A DNA stretch of 63,535 bases from Vulcaniibacterium gelatinicum (GCF_008033445.1 NZ_VNKO01000018.1:1-63535), one strand, 5' to 3'; positions 32,620 through 43,753 are shown, numbered from the stretch's first letter. Notes: generated by a model not told the origin, from the sequence alone. A program made the numbers and translations.

Positions 32620-35034
32620 GTGACCGCGCCGGCGCGCCTTCCGCTCGCGATCGCGCTGGTGGCCGCCGCGGCCCTGGCCTACCAGTTGCTGCTGATGCGC
32701 TGGCTGGCGATCGCGCACTGGCATCCGTTCGCGGCGGTGATCATCAGCCTGGCCCTGCTCGGACACGGCGCCAGCGGCACCCTGCTCAGCCTGTGGCCGG
32801 GCACGGCGCGGCATTTCGCGCGCTGGTTCCCGCTCGCCGCGCTCGGTTTCGCGCTCAGCGCGCCGGGCATGCTGCTGCTGGCCGCGCGGATCCCGTTCAA
32901 CGGCCTGGAGCTGGTGTGGGACCTGCGCCAGCTCGGCTGGCTGGCGGCGCTGTACCTCGCCCTGAGCCTGCCGTTCCTGTGCGCGGCGAGCTGTTTCGGC
33001 CTGGCCTTCGCGCGGTATTCCGAGCGCATCCCGCGCCTGTACGGCGCCGATCTGTGCGGCGCGGGGCTGGGCGCGCTGGGCGCGCTGGCGCTGGCCTGGT
33101 GGCTGCCGGTCGGCGCGGCGGTGGCGCTGGTCGCGGCGCTGGCCCTGCTCGCGGCCTGCGTGGCGACGCCGCGCCCGGCAGTGCTGGGCGCCGCCGCGCT
33201 GTCCGGCCTGGCCCTGCTCGCGCTGGCGCTGTCCGGCGCGCTGACGCCGCCGGTGAATCCGTACAAGGGCCTGGCGAAGGCGCTGCTGGTGCGCGATGCG
33301 CGCGTGCTCGCCGAGCGCCACGGCAGCCACGGCTGGCTCGCGGTGCTGGAGAGTCCGCGCGTGCCGCTGCGGCAGGTGGCGGGGCTGAGCCTGCTCAACA
33401 CCGAGGAACCGGCGCCGCAGCTCGGGCTGTTCCTCGACGGCGACTGGCTCGGCGTGGTCACCCGCGACGACGGCACCCGCGCCGCGCACGGCTACCTGCG
33501 CCGCACCACCGCCGCCCTGCCCTACGCGCTGCGTCCGCGCACGCGGGTGCTGGTGCTCGGTGCCGGCGGCGGACAGGAGGTGCTGCAGGCGCTGGCGCAC
33601 GGCGCGCGCACGGTGCGGGCGGTGGAGGCCAATCCGCAGCTGGTGGCGCTGCTGCGCGGGCCGTATGCGGACTACAGCGGCGGGCTGTATCACGATCCGC
33701 GCGTGCAGGTGCAGGTGGGCGATGCGCGCAGCACGCTGCGCGCGCTGGTGGCGGCCGCGGACGCGCCGCGCTACGACCTGATCGTGTTCGGCGGCGCCGG
33801 CTCGGCCGCGGCCGGCAGCGCCGGCGCGGCCGCGGTGGCCGAGGATCCGCTGCTGACGGTCGAGGCGCTGGGCGAGGCCTGGCGCCTGCTCGCGCCCGGC
33901 GGCGTGCTGGCGGTGACGCGCTGGGAGAAACAGCCGCCGCGCGATGCGCTCAAGCTGTTCGCGAGCGCGGCGGCGGCGCTGCGCGAGGCCGGGGTGCGCA
34001 CGCCGGGCGCGCAACTGGCCCTGGTCCGCAACTGGGACGCCGGCACGCTGCTGCTGCGGCGCGGGCCGTTCCCGGCCGCGGAACGCGCGCGCCTGCGCGG
34101 CTTCCTCGACGCGCACGGCTTCGACCCGGTGTACTACCCCGGCATGCGCGTGGACGAGGCCGCGCAGGTGCACGCGCTGGCGCGCGACGAGGCCGCGTTC
34201 GGCACCCGCGCCCTGCTCTCGCCGCGCGCGGACGCCTACCTGGCCGGGTACAAGTTCGACATCCGCCCGGCGCGTGACGACCGCCCCTACTTCGCCGACT
34301 TCTTCCGCTGGCGCGCGCTGCCGGAGCTGTGGGCGCTGCGCGAGCAGGGCGGCGCGGTGCTGCTCGATGCGGGCACGCTGCTGCTGCTGGCCGCACTGGC
34401 GCAGGCGCTGCCGCTGGCGCTGCTGCTGGTGCTGGCGCCGCTGCTGGCGCTGCCGCGCGCGGCCGCGGACGCAGATGCGTTCCCGCGCGCGCGCGCCGGC
34501 GCCTACTTCGTGTGCCTGGGCCTTGCGTTCCTGTTCGTCGAGATCGCCTGCCTGGCGCGGCTGAAGCTGGTGGTCGGCCAGGACTGGCCGGCGATCGCGC
34601 TCGGCATCGGCGGCTTCCTGGTGTTCGCCGGACTCGGCAGCGCGCAGGTGCAACGCCGGTCGCACGGGCCGGCGGCGGCCCAGCTCCGGCATGCGCTGGC
34701 GCTGATCGTGCTCGGCTTCGCCTGGCATGTGGCCACCTTCGCCCTGCTGCAGCGCCACGGCGCGGGCTGGCCGCTGGCGCTGCGCGCAGGACTGGCGCTG
34801 GCCACGCTCGCCCCGCTCGCGTTCGCGATGGGCCGGCCGTTCCCGCTCGGCCTGGGGCGCGTCGCGCGCCAGGCGCCGGCGTTCGTGCCCTGGGCCTGGG
34901 GCCTGAACGGTTGCGCCTCGGTGGTGTCGGCGCTGCTGGCGCTGCTGCTGGCGGTGTCGTTCGGCCTGACCGCGACCCTGCTGCTGGCGCTCGGCCTGTA
35001 CCTGCTCGCCGCGCGCGTGTGGCGCGCGGACTGA
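32620..35034 (+). CDS. Integral membrane protein with spermidine-synthase-like methyltransferase-fold domain
   Basis: 804 residues from a GTG start 11 bases after pcm. About seven membrane helices (residues 5-205) precede a soluble domain (about 220-560) with VLVLGAGGGQEVLQAL and VEANPQLVALL, the nucleotide-binding part of spermidine-synthase-like folds, and RPYFADFFRW near its end. Six or more helices follow, with AFAMGRPFPLGL and FVPWAWGLNGCASVV, segments shared by multi-pass SpeE-like proteins of unknown role. The polyamine-synthase catalytic Asp pattern is not evident, so a spermidine synthase activity should not be assumed. Coupling to the exported PIMT is suggestive, since both have SAM-type folds. 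Confidence 0.82.
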   Translation: MTAPARLPLAIALVAAAALAYQLLLMRWLAIAHWHPFAAVIISLALLGHGASGTLLSLWPGTARHFARWFPLAALGFALSAPGMLLLAARIPFNGLELVWDLRQLGWLAALYLALSLPFLCAASCFGLAFARYSERIPRLYGADLCGAGLGALGALALAWWLPVGAAVALVAALALLAACVATPRPAVLGAAALSGLALLALALSGALTPPVNPYKGLAKALLVRDARVLAERHGSHGWLAVLESPRVPLRQVAGLSLLNTEEPAPQLGLFLDGDWLGVVTRDDGTRAAHGYLRRTTAALPYALRPRTRVLVLGAGGGQEVLQALAHGARTVRAVEANPQLVALLRGPYADYSGGLYHDPRVQVQVGDARSTLRALVAAADAPRYDLIVFGGAGSAAAGSAGAAAVAEDPLLTVEALGEAWRLLAPGGVLAVTRWEKQPPRDALKLFASAAAALREAGVRTPGAQLALVRNWDAGTLLLRRGPFPAAERARLRGFLDAHGFDPVYYPGMRVDEAAQVHALARDEAAFGTRALLSPRADAYLAGYKFDIRPARDDRPYFADFFRWRALPELWALREQGGAVLLDAGTLLLLAALAQALPLALLLVLAPLLALPRAAADADAFPRARAGAYFVCLGLAFLFVEIACLARLKLVVGQDWPAIALGIGGFLVFAGLGSAQVQRRSHGPAAAQLRHALALIVLGFAWHVATFALLQRHGAGWPLALRAGLALATLAPLAFAMGRPFPLGLGRVARQAPAFVPWAWGLNGCASVVSALLALLLAVSFGLTATLLLALGLYLLAARVWRAD

Positions 35035-35039
35035 CCGCG

Positions 35040-36317
35040 CTACCGCTCCAGGATCGCGGCCACGCCCATGCCGCCGGCGGTGCAGATCGAGATCAGGCAG
35101 CGCCCGCCGCCGCGTTCGTGCAGCTGCTTGGCCGCGGTGGCGACGATGCGCGCGCCGGTGGCGGCGAACGGGTGGCCGGTGGCGAGCGAGGAGCCGACCG
35201 GGTTGAGTTTCGCCGGCTCGATCCGCCCCAGCGGCGCCGCCAGGCCGAGGCGGTGGCGGCAGTAGTCCTCGCTCTCCCACGCGCGCAGCGTGCACAGCAC
35301 CTGCGCGGCGAAGGCCTCGTGGATCTCGTAGATGTCGAAGTCCTGCAGGGTCAGGCCGTTGCGCGCGAGCAGCTCGGCCACCGCCACCGTCGGCGCCATC
35401 AGCAGGCCCTCGCCGTGCACGAAATCCACCGCCGCCACCTGCACGTCGCGGATCCGGCACAGCACCTCGTGTCCGTGCCGCGCCGCCCAGTCCTCGGACG
35501 CGATCAGGCAGGCCGCGGCGCCGTCGGTGAGCGGAGTGGAATTGCCGGCGGTGAGCGTGCCGCGGCCGGAGGTCCTGTCGAACGCGGGCTTGAGCGTGGC
35601 CAGCTTCTCGATCGAGGTGTCGGGGCGCAGGATGTTGTCGCGGACCACGCCGCGGAAGCTGGCCACCAGGCCGTCGAAGAAGCCGCGCTGGTAGGCGGCG
35701 GCGAGCTTGTGGTGCGAGGCCGCGGCGAGCTCGTCCTGCGAGTCGCGCGAGATGTTCCATTCCTTGGCCATGTCCTCGCAGTGCTCGCCCATGGACTTGC
35801 CGGTGCGCGGCTCGGCCACGCCGGGGAAGTCGGGCTTGAGCTCGCGGAAGGAGAAGCCCTTGAACGCGGCCAGCTTCTCCCGCGTGGTTTTGGCCATCGC
35901 CGCGGCCAGCAGGCGCCGGCGCAGCGTCCGGCCGTACACGATCGGCACGTCGGAGGTGGTGTCGGCGCCGCCGCCGATGCCGGCCTCGATCTGGCCGAGC
36001 GCGATCTTGTTGGCGACCGCGATGATCGCGTCCAGCGAGGTGCCGCAGGCGCGCTGCAGGGTCAGGCCCGGGGTGAGCGGCGACAGCCCCGAGGACAGGG
36101 TGGCCTCGCGCGCCAGGTTCCAGTCGCTGCTGTGCTTGATCACCGCGCCGAAGGCGACCTCGCCGAGCTGCTGGCCGTGCAGGCCGAAGCGTTCGACCAG
36201 CGCGCCGAGCGTGCGCACCGCCATTCCCAGGTTGCCGACGTCGGCGTAGGCGGTGTTCTGCCGGCAGAAGGGAATGCGGACGCCGCCGAGCACGGCGACG
36301 GGACGGCCTGACAGCAT
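35040..36317 (-). CDS. Thiolase, acetyl-CoA C-acyltransferase (FadI-like)
   Basis: 425-residue thiolase cleaving 3-ketoacyl-CoA or condensing acetyl-CoA. Nucleophile Cys91 lies in LQRACGTSLDA; the later active-site motifs YEIHEAFA, LATGHPFAATGAR and SICTAGGMG with the second Cys are intact. GNSTPLTDGAA is the thiolase mid-domain signature. The insert after GRTLRRRLL and the overall length match the FadI group of beta-oxidation. No fadJ partner is adjacent. It is convergent with the membrane protein and divergent from the unknown at 36410. Confidence 0.93.
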   Translation of the reverse strand: MLSGRPVAVLGGVRIPFCRQNTAYADVGNLGMAVRTLGALVERFGLHGQQLGEVAFGAVIKHSSDWNLAREATLSSGLSPLTPGLTLQRACGTSLDAIIAVANKIALGQIEAGIGGGADTTSDVPIVYGRTLRRRLLAAAMAKTTREKLAAFKGFSFRELKPDFPGVAEPRTGKSMGEHCEDMAKEWNISRDSQDELAAASHHKLAAAYQRGFFDGLVASFRGVVRDNILRPDTSIEKLATLKPAFDRTSGRGTLTAGNSTPLTDGAAACLIASEDWAARHGHEVLCRIRDVQVAAVDFVHGEGLLMAPTVAVAELLARNGLTLQDFDIYEIHEAFAAQVLCTLRAWESEDYCRHRLGLAAPLGRIEPAKLNPVGSSLATGHPFAATGARIVATAAKQLHERGGGRCLISICTAGGMGVAAILER

Positions 36318-36409
36318 CGAGCGGTTCCTCGTCGTTGCGCGGCCCGTCGCGGGCGACGGGCATAATGCGCCGCAGTGTACCCCTACCCCCCCGTACGGCC
36401 AATCACGCG

Positions 36410-37318
36410 ATGACCGCGAACGACGATGCCGCGCGCATGCACGTGCTGGGCGCGCTGGCGCTGGAACTCGCGCCCGGCAGCGGCGCCGCGCGCCTGACCC
36501 TGGCGCAGGCGGACGCCGGCGCGCTGGCGCAGCACCTCGCCCGCGACCTGGCCGGCTTCGCGCCGGCGGCGACGCGGCTCGACCTGGTCACCGTCGGCGC
36601 GCACTACGATCCGGTCGAACTGCTGCGCCCGGGCTGGCCGGTGCACGCCGAGCTCGAGCGCCTGGCCGCGCGCGCGCCGGCCCCGGCGGAGCGCGCGCAC
36701 GCCGGCGCGGAGGACCTCGGCCGCATCATCGCCTTCGGCGCCCACCAGGACGTGCTGCCCGGCGGCCTGGCTCCCGATCCCGACCACGCCGGCGGCCCGC
36801 TGCGGCTGGTGCCGTTCGCGCTCGCCGGCGATCCGGCGGTGGCCGCCGCGGTGGGCGATGCCTTCGAGCGCGAGCTGATCGAACACGGCATGGCCGGCGC
36901 GGCCACCGCGCTCGCCGCGCAGGATGCGTTCGGCCTGCGCGTGGAGCACGCGCGTTACCTGACCCTGCACGATCTGGCCGCGCTGCTCGCACTGCAGTAC
37001 GAGCACGCCGGACTGGCGCCGCTGTGGCCGCTGCTCGAGGCCGCGCTGCTCGCGCCCGAGCAGGAGGAATGGCTCGACGCCCCGCCCGAGCCGCTGGTGC
37101 GCTACGCCGCGGGCGAGGCGCGGATCGCGCTGTTCTCGCCCAAGGCCTGGCACGCGCGCTACGGCGGCGACGACGCCGACGGCGCCCGGCTCGAACGCCG
37201 CTTCCAGCAGTTCCAGGCGCGCCAGCGCCAGTTCGCCGCGGTGCTCGGCGCGCACGGCGTGCCGGTGACCTTCGTGGACTGCGACCGCGGCGCGGACGCG
37301 CGCGCGGCGCTGGCCTGA
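36410..37318 (+). CDS. Conserved-type hypothetical protein
   Basis: No function recognised. The ATG at 36410 gives 302 residues. The protein is soluble and Ala/Leu-rich with no signal peptide or membrane segment. Recognisable stretches include LVTVGAHYDPVELLRPGWP, IIAFGAHQDVLPGG, EHGMAGAATALAAQ and FSPKAWHARYGG. The balanced acidic/basic composition and long helices suggest a cytoplasmic helical protein. It ends 3 bases from the convergent sodC stop. Confidence 0.72.
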   Translation: MTANDDAARMHVLGALALELAPGSGAARLTLAQADAGALAQHLARDLAGFAPAATRLDLVTVGAHYDPVELLRPGWPVHAELERLAARAPAPAERAHAGAEDLGRIIAFGAHQDVLPGGLAPDPDHAGGPLRLVPFALAGDPAVAAAVGDAFERELIEHGMAGAATALAAQDAFGLRVEHARYLTLHDLAALLALQYEHAGLAPLWPLLEAALLAPEQEEWLDAPPEPLVRYAAGEARIALFSPKAWHARYGGDDADGARLERRFQQFQARQRQFAAVLGAHGVPVTFVDCDRGADARAALA

Positions 37319-37321
37319 CGC

Positions 37322-37873
37322 TCAACGCACGATCGCGATCACCCCGCAGGCCACGCGCGCGCCGGCGTTGCCGGCGGGCTGGGTGGCGTAGTCGTCGGGC
37401 TGCGCGTGCGCGACCAGGGCGCGGCCGGCGATGTCGTTCGGCGCGCCGCCGCCGAGGGTGACGCCGCGCAGGTGCACGTCCACCCGCGCCACGCCGTCGG
37501 CGTCGGCGACCAGGTTGTCCATGTCGCCGAGGTGGTGCGCGCCGTGGCCGGCGCGGCCGTGCGGGGCGCCGGTGGGATTGAAGTGCGCGCCGGCGCTGCT
37601 GGCGTCGGCCGCGCTGCAGTCGCCGCGCTCGTGCACGTGCAGCGCGTGCACGCTCTGCGGGGCGAAACCGCCGAGGGTGCCGGTGAGGTGCACGCCGTCG
37701 GCCATCGCGCGCAGGGTGACGGTGCCGCTGACCAGGCTGCCGGAAGCCGAAGTCAGCACCGCGCGCGCTTGCTGCGCGGCGTGCGCGGCCGGCGGCGCGG
37801 CGGGCGGCGTCGGGGCGCTGGCGCAGGCGGCGAGCAGGCACAGGCCGGCGAGCAGGGGCAGGGAGGAACGCAT
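37322..37873 (-). CDS. sodC: Cu/Zn superoxide dismutase, lipoprotein
   Basis: Periplasmic superoxide dismutase of 183 residues. The lipobox LLAAC at the N-terminus marks it as a lipoprotein, followed by a Pro/Ala linker. Metal-ligand motifs are ALHVHERGDC (Cu-binding His pair plus the disulfide Cys), GAHFNPTG, HHLGDMDNL and LVAHAQPDDY, with the active-site Arg and second Cys in GARVACGVIAI. In the usual GxxxVH..D pattern all ligands are present. It starts 83 bases from the end of ntrC on the same strand. Confidence 0.95.
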   Translation of the reverse strand: MRSSLPLLAGLCLLAACASAPTPPAAPPAAHAAQQARAVLTSASGSLVSGTVTLRAMADGVHLTGTLGGFAPQSVHALHVHERGDCSAADASSAGAHFNPTGAPHGRAGHGAHHLGDMDNLVADADGVARVDVHLRGVTLGGGAPNDIAGRALVAHAQPDDYATQPAGNAGARVACGVIAIVR

Positions 37874-37955
37874 GGCGGGGGCTCCTTGGGTGCCGACGAC
37901 GATGCGAGGCCGGCAGTGTGCCGGCGCGTTCCGTAGGGCCGGGTGAACGCCGCGC

Positions 37956-39369
<1,414 letters not shown>

Positions 39370-39380
<11 letters not shown>

Positions 39381-40419
39381 GCGGGGTCTCCTCGGCGCCC
39401 AGCGGCAGCAGCAGGGTGAACACGGTGTGGCCCGGGCGCGAGCGGTAGGCGAGCGAGCCGCCGTGTTCGCGCGCCACCTGCTGCGCCAGCGCGAGCCCGA
39501 GCCCGGTGCCCTCGGCACGGCCGGTCACCAGCGGCAGGAAGATGCGTTCGGCCAGCTCCTCCGGCACCCCGCGGCCGTCGTCCACCACCTCCAGGCGCAG
39601 CACCAGCGGATGCACCGTCTCGCCGATCCGCACCGCGTGCTCGGCGCGGGTGCGCAGGGTGACGGTGGCCGCGCCAGCCTCGATCGCGTTGCGCACCAGG
39701 TTCCACAGTGCCTGGGTCAGGCGGTCGGCGTCGCCGGCCAGTTCCGGCAGCGAGGGGTCGTAGTCGCGCGCCAGCCGCACCGCCCAGCCGGCGTCGGCCT
39801 CGGCCAGCTTGAGCACCCGTTCGAGCACGGCGTGGATGTTGAGCGGCTCGAACGCGCGCGGCGGCGCCGGCACCAGCAGCCGGTCCAGCAACGTCGCCAG
39901 GCGGCCGACCTCGCTCTCGATCAGGGCGGTCAGGGCGCGTTCGTCGTCGTTGTCCGGCCGCGTCTCCGCGCGCCGCGCCAGCAACTGCGCCGCGCCCTTC
40001 AGCCCGGCGAGCGGGTTGCGCAGCTCGTGCGCCAGCCCCTTCAGCGCCGCGGCCAGCGCCCCCGGCAGGGCCAGTGCCGGATCCTCGCCCGGGAACTCCT
40101 CGACCGGGTGCGCCTCCAGCAGCCAGCCCCCGCCCTCGCGCCGGGACAGGACCACGTCGGCGAACCGCGGCGCCTCGGCGCCGGGAAAGGCCAGCGCCAG
40201 CCGCCGCAGCCGGACCAGCTCGCTGCCCGGCGTCTGCCCCAGGGCCCGCGCCAGCGCCGCGCCTTCGTGCTCCAGCGCCGCCAGCGGCACCCCCGGCAGC
40301 CGCCGCACGCTCACCCCCAGCCAGCGCGCACAGGCCAGGTTCGCCCCGGCGATGCGCCCGTCCGCCCCGGCCCAGGCCAGCGGCGTGCTCAGGTGGTCGA
40401 GGTCGGGGGGCGCGGGCAT
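39370..40419 (-). CDS. ntrB: Nitrogen regulation sensor histidine kinase NtrB
   Basis: 349-residue soluble kinase/phosphatase for NtrC, normally governed by PII protein. A PAS domain (about 8-110, LDHLSTPLAWAGADGRIAGAN) precedes the H-box GLAHELRNPLAGLKGAAQLL, the N-box LWNLVRNAIEAGA, DDGRGVP (G1) and GTGLGLALAQQVA (G2). There are no membrane helices, as expected for NtrB. It lies downstream of glnA in the same direction with a 249-base gap holding a dispersed repeat, so it may have partly separate expression from glnA. Confidence 0.94.
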
Positions 40420-40494
40420 TGCACCAATGTAGGGCAAACCGCGCCGGCTCGCATCCGCGTCCTGCGACGGGCTTCGCTCTGGTCGGTCACAGGC

Positions 40495-40635
40495 GCTGCG
40501 GCTCTTTCCGAGGGGCCGGTCTGCGGGGGGTGTCGCGCCGAGCGCGCCATGGATGGCGCGCGCGCGAGTCAGGGCAGGAAGCCCTGACCGAGCGAAAAGC
40601 GACATCCCCCGCGGACCGGGCCCGGGCCGACCATG
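40495..40635 (+). repeat. Dispersed intergenic repeat, copy B
   Basis: This region contains GGGCCGGTCTGC (as in copies A and C), an inner palindrome GCGCCATGGATGGCGC, a hairpin CAGGGCAGGAAGCCCTG, then ACCGAGCG, AGCGACAT and CCCGGGCCGA, which match the second half of copy A. It occupies most of the space between glnA and ntrB and may attenuate or terminate transcription through its hairpins. Divergence from copy A in the first half suggests a modular element. Confidence 0.72.
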
Positions 40636-40668
40636 CATCCGGCGCCCGTGCCCGACGACCCTGTTGCG

Positions 40669-42078
40669 TCAGATCGTGTAGTACAGCTGGTACTCCAGCG
40701 GATGCGTGGCCGCGCGGAACTTGGTGACCTCCTGCATCTTCAGCGCGATGTAGCCGTCAATGAAGTCGTCGGAGAACACCCCGCCGGCCTTGAGGAACTC
40801 GCGGTCGGCGTCGAGCGCCTCCAGCGCCTGGTCGAGCGAGTGGCACACGGTCGGGATGCCCTTGGCCTCTTCCGGCGGCAGGTCGTACAGGTCCTTGTCC
40901 ATCGCCTCGCCCGGATCGATCTGGTTCCGGATGCCGTCCAGGCCGGCCATCATCAGCGCGGCGAAGGTGAGGTAGCCCGACTGCATCGGGTCGGGGAAGC
41001 GGATCTCGATCCGGCGCGCCTTCGGGTTGGCCACGTACGGAATGCGGCACGAGGCCGAGCGGTTGCGCGCCGAGTACGCCAGCATCACCGGCGCCTCGAA
41101 GCCCGGCACCAGGCGCTTGTACGAATTGGTCGTCGAGTTGGCGAACGCGTTGATCGCGCGCGCGTGCCTGAAGATGCCGCCGATGTACCACAGCGCCAGC
41201 TGCGACAGGCCGCCGTAGCCGTCGCCGGAGAACAGGTTCACCCCGCCCTTGGCCAGCGACTGGTGCACGTGCATGCCGCTGCCGTTGTCGCCGACCAGCG
41301 GCTTGGGCATGAACGTCACCGTCTTGCCGTTGCGGAAGGCGACGTTCTTGATCACGTACTTCATGGTCAGCAGCTCGTCGGCCTTCTTCACCAGCGAGCT
41401 GAACCGGGTGCCGATCTCGCACTGGCCGGCGTTGGCGACCTCGTGGTGGTGGACCTCGACCTCGATGCCGACCTGGGCCAGGGTCTTGCACATCTCCGCG
41501 CGCAGGTCGTGCAGCGAATCCAGCGGCGGCACCGGGAAGTAGCCGCCCTTCACCATCGGCCGGTAGCCGGTGTTGCCGCCGGCGTACTCGCGGCCGGAGT
41601 TCCAGTGCGCCTCTTCCGAATCAATGTGGAAGAAGGTGTGGCCCATCTCGTTGCCGAAACGCACCGAGTCGAAGATGAAGAACTCGGGCTCGGGGCCGAA
41701 GAACGCCTGGTCGGCGATGCCGCTGGCCTTGAGGTAGGCCTCGGCGCGCCGGGCCACGCCGCGCGGATCGCGCGAGTAGGCCTGCATCGTCGCCGGGTCG
41801 AGCACGTCGCAGGTCAGCACCAGGGTCGGGTCGGCGGTGAACGGATCCAGGAACGCGGTGGACGGATCCGGCAGCAGCACCATGTCGGACTCGTTGATGC
41901 CCTTCCAGCCGGCGATCGAGCTGCCGTCGAACATCTTGCCGTCCTCGAACAGGGAAGGCTCGACGATCGAGGCGGGGAAGGTGACGTGGTGCTGCACGCC
42001 GCGCATGTCGGCGAAGCGCAGGTCGATCCATTCGACCTTGTGGTCCTTGACGAGCTTGTTGACGTGATCGAGGGACAT
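40669..42078 (-). CDS. glnA: Glutamine synthetase, type I
   Basis: Makes glutamine from glutamate, ammonia and ATP. The 469-residue subunit starts at 42078 behind GGAG. It shows [59 protein letters not shown] and [24 protein letters not shown] holds the Tyr that is adenylylated in GSI-beta enzymes, so GlnE-type control is expected. Transcription is predicted from a sigma-54 promoter at 42143-42157 with NtrC sites farther upstream. ntrB and ntrC follow downstream. Confidence 0.98.
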   Translation of the reverse strand: MSLDHVNKLVKDHKVEWIDLRFADMRGVQHHVTFPASIVEPSLFEDGKMFDGSSIAGWKGINESDMVLLPDPSTAFLDPFTADPTLVLTCDVLDPATMQAYSRDPRGVARRAEAYLKASGIADQAFFGPEPEFFIFDSVRFGNEMGHTFFHIDSEEAHWNSGREYAGGNTGYRPMVKGGYFPVPPLDSLHDLRAEMCKTLAQVGIEVEVHHHEVANAGQCEIGTRFSSLVKKADELLTMKYVIKNVAFRNGKTVTFMPKPLVGDNGSGMHVHQSLAKGGVNLFSGDGYGGLSQLALWYIGGIFRHARAINAFANSTTNSYKRLVPGFEAPVMLAYSARNRSASCRIPYVANPKARRIEIRFPDPMQSGYLTFAALMMAGLDGIRNQIDPGEAMDKDLYDLPPEEAKGIPTVCHSLDQALEALDADREFLKAGGVFSDDFIDGYIALKMQEVTKFRAATHPLEYQLYYTI

Positions 42079-42142
42079 GGCGGCTCCGTTGGGGCGAAGA
42101 GTGGGGAGTGGGCGGGAACGGGAAGGAACGGGATGAGGGTTA

Positions 42143-42157
42143 GCAAGGGGTGTGCCA
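42143..42157 (-). promoter_or_regulatory. Sigma-54 promoter of glnA
   Basis: On the minus strand TGGCAC (-24), five bases ACCCC, TTGC (-12) matches the sigma-54 consensus TGGCAC-N5-TTGC exactly. The start of transcription would be near 42131, about 50 bases before the glnA ATG. Confidence 0.9.
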
Positions 42158-42219
42158 ACCCGGCGGACCACGCAACCCATTGATTGGCCGGGGCGCACGA
42201 CAGAAACGGGGCCGGCCGG

Positions 42220-42234
42220 GCACTGTCTTGGTGC
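42220..42234. promoter_or_regulatory. NtrC binding site, proximal
   Basis: GCACTGTCTTGGTGC is GCAC-N7-GTGC, the NtrC operator pattern. Its centre is about 96 bases upstream of the predicted glnA start. Confidence 0.85.
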
Positions 42235-42247
42235 AGATGCGTCCAGC

Positions 42248-42266
42248 TTGCACTCTTCGTGTGCAA
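42248..42266. promoter_or_regulatory. NtrC binding site, distal
   Basis: TTGCACTCTTCGTGTGCAA has 6-bp perfect arms and contains GCAC-N7-GTGC. Its centre is 30 bp (about three helical turns) from the proximal site, the spacing expected for cooperative NtrC binding. It lies 50 bases before uppP on the other side. Confidence 0.85.
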
Positions 42267-42315
42267 ATCCGCCGATCGGCTATGCTGCGCGCCGCCCGTT
42301 CTTCCACGCCCGCCC

Positions 42316-43110
42316 ATGTCCGACCTGCTGGCCGCGCTGCTGCTCGGCATCCTCGAAGGCATCACCGAGTTCCTGCCGATCTCGAGCACCGGCCACCTGC
42401 TGATCGCGCAGCACTGGCTGGGGCCGCGCTCGGACCTGTTCAACATCGTGATCCAGGCCGGCGCGATCCTCGCCATCAGCCTGGTGTACCGGCAGCGGCT
42501 GTGGGCGCTGGCGCACGGCCTGCACCGGCCGGAGACGCGCGACTACGCGCTCAAGATCGGCGCCGCGTTCGCGGTCACGGCGGCGGTCGGGATCCCGGTG
42601 CGGCTGCTCGGCTGGGAGCTGCCGGAGACGGTGACGCCGGTGGCCTGGGCGCTGATCCTGGGCGGGGTGTGGATGCTGCTGGCCGAACGCGTGGCCGAGC
42701 GTCGCCCCGACCGCACCGAGGCGACCTGGACCGTGGCGGTGCTGGTCGGCCTGGCGCAGGTGCTGGCCGGGGTGTTCCCCGGCACCTCGCGCAGCGCCGC
42801 GGCGATCTTCATGGCGATGCTGGCCGGGCTGAGCCGGCGCTCGGCCGCGGCGGAGTTCGCGTTCCTGGCCGGCATCCCGACCATGTTCGCGGCCAGCGCC
42901 TACGCTTTGGTCGAGTACGCCGCCACGCCCGGCGCCCCGCGCGAGGACTGGGGCGAACTCGCCGTCGCCTTCGCCGCCGCCACCGCGACCGGCTTCGCCA
43001 CCGTGCGCTGGCTGCTCGGCTACATCTCCCGGCACCGCTTCACGCCGTTCGCGATCTACCGCTTCTGCCTCGGCGCGCTGCTGCTGTGGCTGCTGCCGGC
43101 GGGGCAGTGA
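42316..43110 (+). CDS. uppP: Undecaprenyl-diphosphatase UppP (BacA)
   Basis: Integral inner-membrane phosphatase of 264 residues that recycles undecaprenyl pyrophosphate for cell-wall and polysaccharide synthesis. Both family motifs are present: EGITEFLPISSTGHL near the N-terminus and FPGTSRSAAAIF in the second half, with about eight membrane helices. It is divergent from glnA; the NtrC sites lie in the shared upstream region, though no sigma-54 promoter faces this gene. Confidence 0.96.
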   Translation: MSDLLAALLLGILEGITEFLPISSTGHLLIAQHWLGPRSDLFNIVIQAGAILAISLVYRQRLWALAHGLHRPETRDYALKIGAAFAVTAAVGIPVRLLGWELPETVTPVAWALILGGVWMLLAERVAERRPDRTEATWTVAVLVGLAQVLAGVFPGTSRSAAAIFMAMLAGLSRRSAAAEFAFLAGIPTMFAASAYALVEYAATPGAPREDWGELAVAFAAATATGFATVRWLLGYISRHRFTPFAIYRFCLGALLLWLLPAGQ

Positions 43111-43116
43111 GCGCGC

Positions 43117-43731
43117 TCAGCCCGCCACGCGCGGGTGCAGCGAGTAGGTGCCGTAGAGCGCGGTCTCGCCGAGCAGGTGGGCGTGCATGGCCTGGAACAC
43201 GTCGGCGGCGGTGAAGCGCGCCGGCAGCGCCAGGCGCGGGGTGTCGAGCGCGAACAGGCGGAAGAAGTAGCGGTGCAGGCGCAGGTCGTTCGGCGGTGGA
43301 TAGGGGCCGTCGTAGCCGTAGTAGTCGCCGCCCATATCGGCATCGCCGGCGAACCACCCGGTGTAGTCGTTCAGGCCCTGGCGCGCGCCGGGCGGGCCGG
43401 GCGGATTGCGCTTGCCGCGCGGGGTCACCCCGTCGCTGCAGCTGCCGGCCGCGATCGCGCGCACCTCGGCCGGGATGTCCGCCATCACCCAGTGCACGAA
43501 CTCGGTGCGCGGCTGCTCGACCGGGATCTCCACCCCCGGCTTGCCCACCATCTCCGCCACGGTCGGCACGTCGGTGTCGATGCACATCAGCACGAACGAG
43601 CGGGTGCCGGCCGGCACCCCGTCCCAGGCCAGGTGCGGATTGCGGTTGCCGCCGAAACCGTCCGGCGTGCCCATCGCGAACTCGGCGGGAATGCGCTGGC
43701 GATGCTCGAAGCTCTCGCTCCAGATCCGCAT
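43117..43731 (-). CDS. YbhB/YbcL-type phosphatidylethanolamine-binding-family protein
   Basis: 204 residues with the PEBP/RKIP fold signatures CIDTDVP, EFVHWVMADIP, NDYTGWFAGD, GYDGPYPPPND and HRYFFRLFALD, forming the anion-binding pocket. There is no signal peptide, so it is probably cytoplasmic. The family role in bacteria is poorly known. It is convergent with uppP and lies just downstream of the TPR gene on the same strand. Confidence 0.9.
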   Translation of the reverse strand: MRIWSESFEHRQRIPAEFAMGTPDGFGGNRNPHLAWDGVPAGTRSFVLMCIDTDVPTVAEMVGKPGVEIPVEQPRTEFVHWVMADIPAEVRAIAAGSCSDGVTPRGKRNPPGPPGARQGLNDYTGWFAGDADMGGDYYGYDGPYPPPNDLRLHRYFFRLFALDTPRLALPARFTAADVFQAMHAHLLGETALYGTYSLHPRVAG

Positions 43732-43753
43732 GGCGGGGTCTCCTTCGGTTGGG

